Assembly: GCA_003343995.1 (NCBI GenBank)
Contig: QAKE01000052.1
Span: 1 to 18,058, forward strand
DNA length: 18,058 bases
Direction: 5' to 3'
Source of the DNA: Bacillota bacterium
GTDB lineage: Bacteria > Bacillota > Clostridia > Christensenellales > Borkfalkiaceae
Positions 1 through 7,763 of this stretch are shown here, in pieces. The notes under the pieces were generated by a model, which saw only the letters and a program-made list of their open reading frames with translations, ran no database searches and was not told where the DNA came from. Positions within the stretch are counted from its first letter, which is position 1, and every line of letters starts with the position of its first letter. A program made the translations under genes and the position numbers.

Positions 1-49
<49 letters not shown>

Positions 50-101
50 ATAATGCGATCTCGAAAGCGGAACTCGCTTCTCGTTTTCAAGATGCTATAT
101 T

Positions 102-130
102 ATAATAATAAATTATGCGCGATTTGTCAA
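102..130 (-). promoter_or_regulatory. Sigma-70-type promoter for the tRNA-Met gene
   Basis: On the minus strand a perfect -35 box TTGACA (positions 130-125) is followed after 17 bases by TATTAT (107-102), one mismatch from the consensus -10. A start near 95 would give a 5' leader of about 45 bases before the mature tRNA end at 49. A perfect TATAAT also exists at 104-99, but with a 20-base spacer. Placement and strength fit a stable-RNA gene. Confidence 0.65.
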
Positions 131-186
131 ATAAAATACCGCGATTTCGCAAAATAAATAAAAATTTTGCATTTTTTTAATTCTTC

Positions 187-215
187 TTGTATTTTCCGCG
201 CGTTTTTGCTACAAT
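187..215 (+). promoter_or_regulatory. Extended -10 promoter immediately ahead of tilS
   Basis: TGCTACAAT (207-215) is an extended -10 element (TGn plus TACAAT, five of six matches). A weak -35, TTGTAT (187-192), sits 17 bases upstream. Transcription would start around 221-223, that is at or next to the tilS ATG at 222, implying a leaderless message. Confidence 0.5.
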
Positions 216-221
216 AGACTT

Positions 222-1529
222 ATGAACGATTATTACACCCGTTTTATCGGGCGGGGGGATAAAATCGCCGTCGCGGTGAGCGGGGGGCGCGACTCCGTCG
301 CTTTGCTGCATTTTCTGCTGCAAAAATCGAAAGAAGGCGGCTTTACGGTGCTCGCCCTGAACGTGGAGCACGGCATCCGCGGGGAAACCTCCTTGCGCGA
401 TTCCGCTTTCGTGAAGGAACTCTGTTCGGCGTGGAACGTGCCGCTCTTAGCCTTTTCCGTAGACGCGCCCGCCCGCGCCCGACGGGATAAACTTTCCATG
501 GAGCAAGCCGCCCGCGCGGAACGCTACCGCGTTTTCGATGCCGTTCTTGCGGAAAAAAGCGCCGATAAAATCGCCACGGCGCACCATCTCGGCGACAATG
601 CCGAAACGGTGCTCATCAACCTTTTCCGCGGCGCGTCTTTGAAGGGCGCGGCGGGCATCCCCCCGCGGCGAAACGGCATCATCCGTCCGTTTCTGACGAC
701 GAGCCGCGAGGAAATCGACGAATACGTGATCAAGAACAACCTTCCCTTTGCGGAGGACGAAACCAACGCGCTGACGGAGATCACCCGCAACTTTATCCGC
801 GGCGAAGTGATGCCCCGATTGAAGGAAAAATTCCCCGAAGGGGAACGCGCCGTGATGCGCTTTTGCGAAATTGCGCGGGAGGAGGACAATTACCTCGAAG
901 AACGGGCGCGCGCGCTGATAACGGAGGGGGACGGGGCGTATTTTCTGCCCGTAACCGCGCCGAAAGCGCTGCTGCGCCGCGCCGCGCTGCTCGCTATAAA
1001 ACAGCTGGGAATAACCGCCGATTACGGGCGTATTCACGCAGACGGGGTGTGTCGTTTGGCGGAGGCGGAAACGGGCGCGTGCCTTACCCTGCCCGAGGGC
1101 ATCGTCGCGCGAAGAGAGTACGATCGCGTCGCTCTGTTTGCCGAGCGGGCGGAACCCTTTGCGGAACGCCCCTTTGCGGAGGGCGTATACGAAACGCAGG
1201 AGGGCGTGCTGACGATCGCCGCCTGTCCGCTTTCGGAAGTCGCTTTCGGCGACGGGGCGTTTTACGCCGACGCCGATAAGTTTGAAGGCGCGGCGATCCG
1301 AACGAGAAGGGAGGGGGACGTGTTCCGCAAATTCGGCGGAAAGCGCAAAAAGCTCAAGGAATATTTTATCGACGAAAAGATTCCGTTCCGCCTGCGCGGC
1401 GGCATACCGCTCATCGCGCGGGGAAAGGAAATTTTGTTTTCCGGCAGGGAAATTTCCGAGGACGTAAAGCTGGACGAACGCACCGAAAGGGCGCTGAAAA
1501 TAACCTATGAAACGCAAAGGAGAAGGTAA
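222..1529 (+). CDS. tilS: tRNA(Ile)-lysidine synthetase TilS
   Basis: 435 residues, usual for the family. TilS joins lysine to C34 of the CAU-anticodon tRNA-Ile using ATP, so that the tRNA reads AUA; it is cytoplasmic and essential in most bacteria. The N-terminal PP-loop SGGRDS is at residues 20-25, and the second conserved block (AHHLGDNAET) near residues 125-135 carries Gly and Asn where Bacillus has Asp and Gln, a variation I believe occurs in Clostridia. The C-terminal substrate-binding domain shows RTRREGDVFRKFGG followed by KKLKEYFIDEKIP. No Shine-Dalgarno lies upstream; the reading frame stays open back to a TAA at 159 but contains no upstream ATG, GTG or TTG, so 222 is the start. The stop is directly adjacent to the hpt ATG, so the two genes are co-transcribed. 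It runs divergently from the initiator tRNA gene. Confidence 0.95.
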   Translation: MNDYYTRFIGRGDKIAVAVSGGRDSVALLHFLLQKSKEGGFTVLALNVEHGIRGETSLRDSAFVKELCSAWNVPLLAFSVDAPARARRDKLSMEQAARAERYRVFDAVLAEKSADKIATAHHLGDNAETVLINLFRGASLKGAAGIPPRRNGIIRPFLTTSREEIDEYVIKNNLPFAEDETNALTEITRNFIRGEVMPRLKEKFPEGERAVMRFCEIAREEDNYLEERARALITEGDGAYFLPVTAPKALLRRAALLAIKQLGITADYGRIHADGVCRLAEAETGACLTLPEGIVARREYDRVALFAERAEPFAERPFAEGVYETQEGVLTIAACPLSEVAFGDGAFYADADKFEGAAIRTRREGDVFRKFGGKRKKLKEYFIDEKIPFRLRGGIPLIARGKEILFSGREISEDVKLDERTERALKITYETQRRR

Positions 1530-2066
1530 ATGCATCAGGATTTGGAAAAAGTGCTTGTAAGCAAGGAAGAAATCGAGGCGAAGGTGAAGGAAATCGCCGC
1601 GGAGCTAGACAGGGATTACGCGGGAAAACAGCCCCTCATGCTGTGTATATTAAAAGGCAGCGTGCTGTTCTTTGCCGACATCATCCGCGCGATGAAAATT
1701 CCCTTGGAAATCGATTTTATGGCGATCTCCAGCTACGGCGCGGGCACGTCGAGCGGAGAGGTAAAGCTGGTGAAGGACCTCGACCGGAGCATCGACGGAA
1801 AACACGTCGTTATCGTGGAGGATATCGTGGATACCGGCCATACGCTGTTTTATTTAAAGCGCATGCTCAACCAGCGTCACCCCGCGTCCATCAAGGTGTG
1901 CGCGCTGCTCGATAAGTTTGAAAGGAGAGAGGCGGACGTCGCCGCCGATTACAAAGCGTTCGACATCGCCAACGAATTTGTGGTGGGTTACGGGCTCGAC
2001 TATGCCCAGAAGTATAGAAACCTGCCGGAAATCGGCGTGCTCAAACGGGAAATTTACGAAAAATAA
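1530..2066 (+). CDS. hpt: Hypoxanthine phosphoribosyltransferase
   Basis: 178 residues, full length for this purine-salvage enzyme, which converts hypoxanthine or guanine plus PRPP to IMP or GMP in the cytoplasm. The PRPP-binding signature VVIVEDIVDTGHT is present with the acidic pair E97-D98 and D101-T-G. An N-terminal LKGSVLFFADI segment (PPi loop) and the C-terminal GYGLDYAQKYRNLP block (purine-contact region) are both typical. The ATG follows the tilS stop without a gap and is preceded by AAAGGAG at 1516-1522 inside the tilS end. In many Firmicutes the pair is followed by ftsH; here a strong terminator comes next instead. Confidence 0.96.
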   Translation: MHQDLEKVLVSKEEIEAKVKEIAAELDRDYAGKQPLMLCILKGSVLFFADIIRAMKIPLEIDFMAISSYGAGTSSGEVKLVKDLDRSIDGKHVVIVEDIVDTGHTLFYLKRMLNQRHPASIKVCALLDKFERREADVAADYKAFDIANEFVVGYGLDYAQKYRNLPEIGVLKREIYEK

Positions 2067-2086
2067 AATCTTTCGGCAATCGACAG

Positions 2087-2126
2087 AACGCCCCCGCCGC
2101 GGAACTTCCGCGGCGGGGGCGTTTTT
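2087..2126 (+). terminator. Intrinsic terminator of the tilS-hpt operon
   Basis: A perfect 16-bp GC-rich stem (2087-2102 with 2108-2123), a 5-base loop AACTT, and a T-run at 2122-2126. It lies 20 bases after the hpt stop and isolates the housekeeping pair from the following cluster. Confidence 0.93.
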
Positions 2127-2148
2127 GCATAAAAAACGAGTGATTTTC

Positions 2149-2160
2149 AATGATGTCATT
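2149..2160. promoter_or_regulatory. Short inverted repeat AATGA-TG-TCATT, possible operator
   Basis: A 5-bp inverted repeat with a 2-base centre, about 30 bases upstream of the predicted -35 region of the glycan operon. It is well placed for a regulator-binding site, but the arms are short and may arise by chance; no cognate regulator is encoded in the window. Confidence 0.2.
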
Positions 2161-2189
2161 ATTTTAAATGTTTCCGTCAAGCATGCCTA

Positions 2190-2218
2190 TTTTATGCGGT
2201 TGCGGCGTGTGTTATACT
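2190..2218 (+). promoter_or_regulatory. Extended -10 promoter of the glycan-degradation operon
   Basis: TGTTATACT (2210-2218) supplies a TGn extension and a -10 of TATACT (five of six). The -35 position 17 bases upstream (TTTTAT, 2190-2195) is poor, which suggests dependence on the extended -10 or on an activator. Start of transcription would be near 2225, giving a leader of about 23 bases that contains the ribosome binding site of the first gene. This is the only convincing promoter I see between 2130 and 17060. Confidence 0.5.
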
Positions 2219-2247
2219 GAATGTGTTCAAACGAGGAAGGTTCGGCT

Positions 2248-4029
2248 ATGTTTAAAATCAGCAGAAACAACGCGGAAAAGTGCCGCATCGCGCTTTCCAA
2301 AACGGCGACGAAGGAAGAAAAATTCGCCGCGGAAGAGCTCGCGGAGGCGATCGACGCGATCTTCGGCTACGCGCCGCGCGTCATTCGGGAAAGAAAGGGC
2401 TTGAAAAATACGATATTCGTCGGCGAAACCGACGCCGCGCGGAAACTTTACGGCGATACTTACCGTACGCTTGCCGCCGACGAAACCGCCGTGGCTTGCG
2501 ACGGGGCGAACGCGTACTGTTTCGGCAGAGCGAACGCGCATACGTCCGCGGGGAGCATTTACGCGGCGTATGATTTTTTGGAGAAGTTTTTGGGCGTAAG
2601 ATATTTTGCGACGGACGAAACGCTCTATCCCGCCCGCGAGCGGCTGGAACTCGACGCGTTCGCGCCGCAGAGGGATAAACCCGATTTCGATATCCGCTGG
2701 TATCTGGCGGCGGAAACCCGCCTCGATCCGAAGTTCGCCGTGCGGCGGCGCATCAAGGACGCTTACGTGCCCGACCTAATGGGCGGCGGGGTATATCCCA
2801 AGGTGGAGAGCAAGCAGTTCCATAATTTTTACGAATTCGTTTCCCCTGCGGAATATCGGGAAAAACACCCGCAGTGGTTCGACGATAAGGCGGGGCAGCT
2901 TTGCTTTTCGGAAGAGGGCATCGTGGACGTCGTCACCGAAAAGCTCATCCGCAAAATACAGGAAAATCCGCAGTCGGTATATTTTGTCGTGGGGCAGAAC
3001 GATACGACCACGCCCTGCGGGTGCGAACGGTGTAAAAAACAGTACGCCGAATATACCGAAACGGGCGCGCTCGTCCGCTTTGTCAACAAAATCGCGCGGC
3101 GCGTGCAGTGCTGGCAGAAAAACCACTGCCCCGAACGGGATATCCGCGTCGTCACCTTCGCCTATTATTTCGGGCACCGCCCGCCGGTAGTCAAAACGGA
3201 AAACGGCTTTTCTCCGATAGACGCGAGCGTCGTGCCGGAAAAGAACGTTTACATACTTTTTGCGGCGATTGATTATTGTTTTTACCATAAACTCGAAGAT
3301 GCTTCCTGCGAATGGAATAAGGAGTTTACCGATATTTTCCGCGGGTGGCAGTCGCTCGTCGGCGAGCGGATGATGTTCTGGAGCTATTCGACGAATTACG
3401 CGCATTATTTTTATCCGTTCTGGAATTTCGCTTCCCTTTCTGCGAATTACAAACTGCTGAAGGATAGTAAAATCGAATTCGTCATCGATCACGGTCCGTG
3501 CGAGGGGGCGCGCATGCCGCTTTCCGAGCTGCACACCTACGTGCATTCCGCGCTGTTGTGGCGGGCGGACGCCGACGTAGATGCGCTCGTCGATGAGTTC
3601 GTGCGGGGATATTACAAGGAGTGCGCCGAGGAAGTGAACGCGTTTTTCCGCCTGTTTTCCCGTCGGTTGGAAAAAGAGGATAAAGAAAACGGCTATCATC
3701 TGCGGCTTTATCATCTGCCGCGGGAGATGTTTTCAAAAACGCTGTTCGACGGCGAAACGATCGCGTCGTTTTCGAACGCGTTGAACGCGGCGTATGCGAA
3801 GGCGGACGCCGCCGGAAGCGCCGTTTTGCGCCGCAGGGTGTGGCAGCTGGAAATCGCCGTGCTTTTTTTGAAATACATGAACGAAAAACCCTCCGAAGAG
3901 GAGGCGGAAAACTTCGTGAAACTTTGCAGGGAATGCGGCGTCGCCAAATACAAGGAAGATTGGCGCGACGGAGATTATATAGAGGATTTGAAGGAACTGA
4001 TGTTAAATGGAAAAACGCTGGAATATTAG
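2248..4029 (+). CDS. DUF4838 domain-containing protein, putative glycoside hydrolase-like
   Basis: 593 residues from ATG 2248, chosen over the upstream ATG at 2221 because GAGGAAGG (2233-2240) lies 7 bases before it and the predicted transcript starts only near 2225. No signal peptide or membrane segment, so cytoplasmic. Residues 1 to about 140 resemble the alpha/beta N-terminal domain seen in GH20/GH67-type enzymes (AAEELAEAIDAIFGY; SIYAAYDFLEKFLGVRYF). The middle matches what I know of DUF4838: YFVVGQNDTTTPCGCERC with cysteines 257, 259 and 262, then ALVRFVNKIARRV. The C-terminal half is helical, with YYKECAEEVNAFF. Such proteins occur in carbohydrate-utilisation loci; to my knowledge no firm reaction is established. 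First gene of a long operon, followed by a lipoprotein DUF4091/GH123-like gene. Confidence 0.75.
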   Translation: MFKISRNNAEKCRIALSKTATKEEKFAAEELAEAIDAIFGYAPRVIRERKGLKNTIFVGETDAARKLYGDTYRTLAADETAVACDGANAYCFGRANAHTSAGSIYAAYDFLEKFLGVRYFATDETLYPARERLELDAFAPQRDKPDFDIRWYLAAETRLDPKFAVRRRIKDAYVPDLMGGGVYPKVESKQFHNFYEFVSPAEYREKHPQWFDDKAGQLCFSEEGIVDVVTEKLIRKIQENPQSVYFVVGQNDTTTPCGCERCKKQYAEYTETGALVRFVNKIARRVQCWQKNHCPERDIRVVTFAYYFGHRPPVVKTENGFSPIDASVVPEKNVYILFAAIDYCFYHKLEDASCEWNKEFTDIFRGWQSLVGERMMFWSYSTNYAHYFYPFWNFASLSANYKLLKDSKIEFVIDHGPCEGARMPLSELHTYVHSALLWRADADVDALVDEFVRGYYKECAEEVNAFFRLFSRRLEKEDKENGYHLRLYHLPREMFSKTLFDGETIASFSNALNAAYAKADAAGSAVLRRRVWQLEIAVLFLKYMNEKPSEEEAENFVKLCRECGVAKYKEDWRDGDYIEDLKELMLNGKTLEY

Positions 4030-4087
4030 GACCGAGAAAAAGAACTTCCGAATTGACATGCTGAGAAAAGCGGGCATCAACCAATAA
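4007..4087 (+). CDS. Possible 26-residue basic micro-ORF overlapping the DUF4838 gene end
   Basis: An ATG at 4007 opens a +1-frame reading frame across the last codons of the upstream gene and into the 76-base gap, ending TAA at 4085. AAGGAA (3991-3996) is 10 bases upstream. The product would begin MEKRWNIRTEKK and is rich in Lys and Arg. I recognise no family. It may be chance, a coupling ORF that keeps ribosomes near the next ribosome binding site, or an untranslated spacer. Confidence 0.15.
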   Translation: MEKRWNIRTEKKNFRIDMLRKAGINQ

Positions 4088-4105
4088 CGAGAAAAGGAGA
4101 GAATG

Positions 4106-6526
4106 ATGAAAAAGTTTTTTCAAAAAGCCGTCGCGCTGGGGCTTGCCGCGGGAATGATTTTATCCGTAAGCGCCTGCGATAACGGCGGCAACGGCGGGGA
4201 CAACAACGTTTCCGTATGGACGGCGGACAGCACGCTCCGCTTCAACCGCGACAAGGAATACGGCGGGGAAAAGAGCACGGCGTTCCGCATCTCCATGGCG
4301 AAGAACGAATACGAAAGCGCGCAGGTGATCCTGACGCCGGAAAAGGACGTGTCCTCGTATTCGGTTACGCTGAACGACCTTACGAGCGCCGGCGGCGCAA
4401 CCCTCTCTAAGGAAAATTTTTCGGTATATCATCAAAAATATCTCAACGTAACCAAGCAATCGGACGGTTTTTCCACCGGTTTCGGCTGGTATCCGGACGC
4501 GCTTCTGCCGTTGGAAACCGCCGCGAAATACGGCGAAAACACCGTGAAAGCGGGGGAGAATCAGGGGCTTTGGATCACTTGTTACTGCCCGAAGGATCAG
4601 GCGGCGGGCACGTATAGCGGCAAATTCGTCGTGCACTGCGACGGCAAGGATTACGAGATTTCGGCAAACGTGACCGTTTACGATTACGAACTCACCGACG
4701 AGATCAACGCGAAGAGCTCCTTCGTCATCAACCGCGCGTTCATGAACGCTTCGGGCGACGATTCTCTCGAACACTACAAAGCGGCGTACGATTTGCTGCT
4801 CGAATACCGTCTCGCGGGGCTCAATCTGCCCACCCTCGTGGAGGATACCGGTTACTACCTCGCGTCGGTCAAGGAATATTACGATAAAACGCCTTCCTAT
4901 TCCATTCCGTATACGATCGCCTATAACTCGACGGCAAACGATTTGGATATGGATTACGACAAGTTCAAAGATACGGTGTTCGCGCTTGCCGAAATGTCGC
5001 TGCAAGACGGTAAAAACTATCTCGACAAGGCGTATTTGTATTTGGGCTCGCTCATCGACGAACCCACCATGGCGGGCGTCGTCGACCGCGCGGTGCGCAT
5101 TTCCCATCAGGTGGAAGTCGCCAAAGAGGAGATCGCCGCCGAAATGGAAGGCGATTCGGCATACGGCGGCGCAATGGGGGCAGAGCTCATAGAAACGGTG
5201 CGCAACCTACCGCATATCGTCACCAACCGTTATACCGACGAATTGTATAACGACGGCGAAGGCGTGAAATACTGGGTGCCGCTCTTCGACGATTTCGACA
5301 CCGTCGTCAATCAGCAGATGTACGAAAACTCCGGCACGGAGTTTTGGTGGTACGGCTGCATCGGACCCAACAATCCCTTCCCGACCTATCAGCTGGACGA
5401 TTATCTCATCACTTCGCGCGTCGTAAGCTGGATGCAGAAAGATTACGGCGCGAGCGGAAATCTATTCTGGGATACGTGCTTCTGGGTGGAATACCGCGAC
5501 GGCGTGTACGAGAGAAAGGATCCGTACGAAGCGTCGCCCGAACATTTCCCCGGCGACAACGGGGACGGGTTCCTGTTCTATCCCGGCACGAAATACGGCA
5601 TCGGTCCCGTGGCGTCCATCCGTCTGCACAGCATCCGCGACGGGTTGGAGGAATACGAGATTTTAAACGAGTTGGAGCAAAAGTACGCGGAGAAAGGGTA
5701 CGATTCCGACGAAATTCTGCAAACGCTTTATAAAAGACTGTACAACAACGCGCAGGTAAATTCCGACGTGATGAACGATACTTCCCTTTTCTCCGCCGTC
5801 CGCGAAGAACTCATCGCCCTCGGCGAAATGGCGCAGACCTACGGCGGCTATATCAAGGAAGTGGACGAAAAGAGCACGGAAGTCACCTTCACCGTGGCGG
5901 CGGAAGAGGGCGTTGCGGTAAAACTCAACGGCAAGGCCGCGACGGCGGTTTCGGAAAACGGAACGCTTAAGGAATACGTCTGCACGGTGAAGCTCGATCA
6001 GGAAGAGAACGCGTTTACCATGGAGCTGGAAAAGGACGGCAAGAGCATGACCTACACCCATGCGCTGGGCGGCAGGAGCGTCGTGTTCAACGCCGTCGAA
6101 ACGGAAGACGATCTCGCGCTCTTCTCCGTGCCCGACGGCGCCGACGACGCGCTCGGACTTGTGGACGGCATGGCGTACTTCGGTACGGAAGGCAAGGCGC
6201 TGAAAGTCGATCTTCCCGCCTCGGTAAACAAGACGGCGCAGCTGAAGTTCACGACGGATTTCGCGGCGCTGAAAACGGCGGATAAGCTGGCGGTGGAAAT
6301 CTTCAACCCGACGAAGGACAGCATCCCGCTCGTCATGTACGTGGACGCGCCGAGCTCGGATTATCTCATGCAGATTTATTCCGGCACGCTGCTGCCCGGC
6401 AAAACGGTGGTGGAAGGCGCGCTGTCCGCGCAATACGGCGATATCAGAAGCATCGTGTTCTGGATCGGTTCCAAGGGCGACGCCGCGAGAACGGTGTATT
6501 TCGATAACTTCATGTTGAAAGGATAG
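4106..6526 (+). CDS. Extracellular lipoprotein, DUF4091/GH123-like glycoside hydrolase with C-terminal jelly-roll
   Basis: 806 residues from ATG 4106 (an ATG at 4103 is equally in frame, but AGGAG at 4095-4099 is better spaced for 4106). A signal peptide ends in lipobox VSAC with lipidated Cys24, so it is anchored outside the membrane. Residues about 35-195 form a beta-sandwich; about 200-530 look like the DUF4091 barrel, with YLYLGSLIDEPT carrying the pair D318-E319, matching the Asp-Glu catalytic pair of GH123 beta-N-acetylgalactosaminidases. Further hallmarks are WWYGCIGP, NGDGFLFYPG and SIRLHSIRDGLEEYE (S504 to E518). Residues about 590-655 are Ig-like, and about 655-806 a jelly-roll ending YFDNFMLKG. 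Substrate is not known; GalNAc-ended glycans are the inference from GH123. A paralogue without a signal peptide lies at 12492. Confidence 0.82.
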   Translation: MKKFFQKAVALGLAAGMILSVSACDNGGNGGDNNVSVWTADSTLRFNRDKEYGGEKSTAFRISMAKNEYESAQVILTPEKDVSSYSVTLNDLTSAGGATLSKENFSVYHQKYLNVTKQSDGFSTGFGWYPDALLPLETAAKYGENTVKAGENQGLWITCYCPKDQAAGTYSGKFVVHCDGKDYEISANVTVYDYELTDEINAKSSFVINRAFMNASGDDSLEHYKAAYDLLLEYRLAGLNLPTLVEDTGYYLASVKEYYDKTPSYSIPYTIAYNSTANDLDMDYDKFKDTVFALAEMSLQDGKNYLDKAYLYLGSLIDEPTMAGVVDRAVRISHQVEVAKEEIAAEMEGDSAYGGAMGAELIETVRNLPHIVTNRYTDELYNDGEGVKYWVPLFDDFDTVVNQQMYENSGTEFWWYGCIGPNNPFPTYQLDDYLITSRVVSWMQKDYGASGNLFWDTCFWVEYRDGVYERKDPYEASPEHFPGDNGDGFLFYPGTKYGIGPVASIRLHSIRDGLEEYEILNELEQKYAEKGYDSDEILQTLYKRLYNNAQVNSDVMNDTSLFSAVREELIALGEMAQTYGGYIKEVDEKSTEVTFTVAAEEGVAVKLNGKAATAVSENGTLKEYVCTVKLDQEENAFTMELEKDGKSMTYTHALGGRSVVFNAVETEDDLALFSVPDGADDALGLVDGMAYFGTEGKALKVDLPASVNKTAQLKFTTDFAALKTADKLAVEIFNPTKDSIPLVMYVDAPSSDYLMQIYSGTLLPGKTVVEGALSAQYGDIRSIVFWIGSKGDAARTVYFDNFMLKG

Positions 6527-6533
6527 GTGGAAA

Positions 6534-7748
6534 ATGAAAAAGATATTGATATTCGCGCTTTGTCTCGCCTTGCTGTTCCCCCTTGCGGGCTGCAAAAAGG
6601 AGGACGACGGAAAGGACGTAAACAATAACCTGCTGCTCTGTGATTTTGAATCGCAGAGCGAGCTGGGGCTCGTTTCGGGCGGCAACTATTTCGGAAAATA
6701 CGTGCTAAACGACAACGCGGATTACGTTAAGCACGGCGCAAAATCCCTCGCGCTCACGCCCACGGGCTACGGTCTGGCGACTTCTCCCGATCCGTACCTC
6801 ATCGTGCAGCCGTGGAAGCTCGGCGAAGAATATGAGGACTTCTCTTCGGTGAAAAAGGTGCAGTTCGACATTTTCAACGCCAACGCGGAGGATAAGGAAA
6901 TCGAGGTTTGTTTCCTTTACGGCACCGCCACCTCCACGCTGCAGACGCCGAAACTTCGCTATACCCTCGCGGCGAACAAGTGGACGAAGGTCATCTATAA
7001 AAACGATACGGAAAACTTCGATCTGATCTACGATCTGAAGGATCTTAGGGAAATTCAGATTTATTTTGAAAACGTAGCGGTGCTGGAGGAGGAAAAGAAA
7101 AACTACTACATCGACAATTTCGTGCTCGGTTACGCCGAATCGGCGCTTCCGACGGCGAATATCGTTTTGTCGGATAACGAATTTTGCAACTTTGAAAAGG
7201 ACTATCAGGAATTTATCACCTACACCAGCGGCTACGGCGCGTACGATGCTTTTGCGCCCGTGCTTTCCGTCAACAAGGACGCGCTTTACGTGAAAGAGGG
7301 CGCCCGCTCGCTGAAAGTGAATTGCCCGCACGGCGCAAAACAGGACAGCAGCTGGATCATGTTCCGCTTTTCCGATAAGCTGGTGAAGGCGGCGGATTTC
7401 GCAAAATATCAAGACGACTGCGATTTCGTGTTCGACGTGTATAACGATTCTCCCGTTTCCATGCGCATAGAGCTCGATTTGTTTGCGGGCGATCGCGGCA
7501 CGTACGCCGTGAACTTCTACGCGGAACCCTCCAAGTGGACGGAGGTGCGCGTGTCGCTCGCGGACGTCAACGAGTTGCTGGCGCCGCCGAAAAAGGAAGG
7601 GGAAACGGACGAGGACGTGGCGAATAAACCCACGGGGTGCGAGCTGATCGAAGGCATCGCCTGCATCTGGGGGGAATTCCCCGGTTCTTCCGCGGCGGAC
7701 GATCGGGTGTATTATTACGACAATTTCCGTTTTGAAAAGAACGCTTGA
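6534..7748 (+). CDS. Lipoprotein with two carbohydrate-binding-like jelly-roll modules
   Basis: 404 residues; the signal peptide ends in a canonical lipobox LAGC with Cys20. The mature protein is two similar beta-rich modules: residues about 33-203 (starts LLCDFES, ends YYIDNFVLG) and about 214-404 (starts EFCNFEKD, ends YYYDNFRFEKN). Each has the 'DFE...GAKSL/GARSL...W..V...YYxDNF' layout typical of CBM-like jelly-rolls, and there is no recognisable catalytic domain. GTGG/AGGTGG overlaps the upstream stop, 7 bases before this ATG, so translation is probably coupled to the DUF4091 lipoprotein. A role in holding glycan at the cell surface is inferred; specificity is unknown. Confidence 0.75.
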   Translation: MKKILIFALCLALLFPLAGCKKEDDGKDVNNNLLLCDFESQSELGLVSGGNYFGKYVLNDNADYVKHGAKSLALTPTGYGLATSPDPYLIVQPWKLGEEYEDFSSVKKVQFDIFNANAEDKEIEVCFLYGTATSTLQTPKLRYTLAANKWTKVIYKNDTENFDLIYDLKDLREIQIYFENVAVLEEEKKNYYIDNFVLGYAESALPTANIVLSDNEFCNFEKDYQEFITYTSGYGAYDAFAPVLSVNKDALYVKEGARSLKVNCPHGAKQDSSWIMFRFSDKLVKAADFAKYQDDCDFVFDVYNDSPVSMRIELDLFAGDRGTYAVNFYAEPSKWTEVRVSLADVNELLAPPKKEGETDEDVANKPTGCELIEGIACIWGEFPGSSAADDRVYYYDNFRFEKNA

Positions 7749-7763
7749 CGAGGAGGAAAATCA

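Noticed and set aside
447..1535. 362-residue open frame on the minus strand across tilS
   Set aside because: It is a shadow of tilS caused by high GC at third codon positions; the translation is Arg/Phe-rich without motifs, and tilS is unambiguous.
2221..2247. Upstream ATG at 2221 as start of the DUF4838 gene
   Set aside because: It lies before or at the predicted transcription start and has no ribosome binding site, whereas ATG 2248 has GAGGAAGG at good spacing.
2776..3714. 312-residue minus-strand open frame opposite the DUF4838 gene
   Set aside because: No recognisable domain, no ribosome binding site considered convincing, fully overlapped by a gene with family motifs.
4053..4081. TTGACA upstream of the DUF4091 lipoprotein as a secondary promoter
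   Set aside because: At 17-18 bases downstream the sequence is ATCAAC/TCAACC, which does not resemble a -10 box.
4160..5107. 315-residue minus-strand open frame opposite the DUF4091 lipoprotein
   Set aside because: Composition typical of an antisense shadow; the plus-strand frame has signal peptide and catalytic motif.
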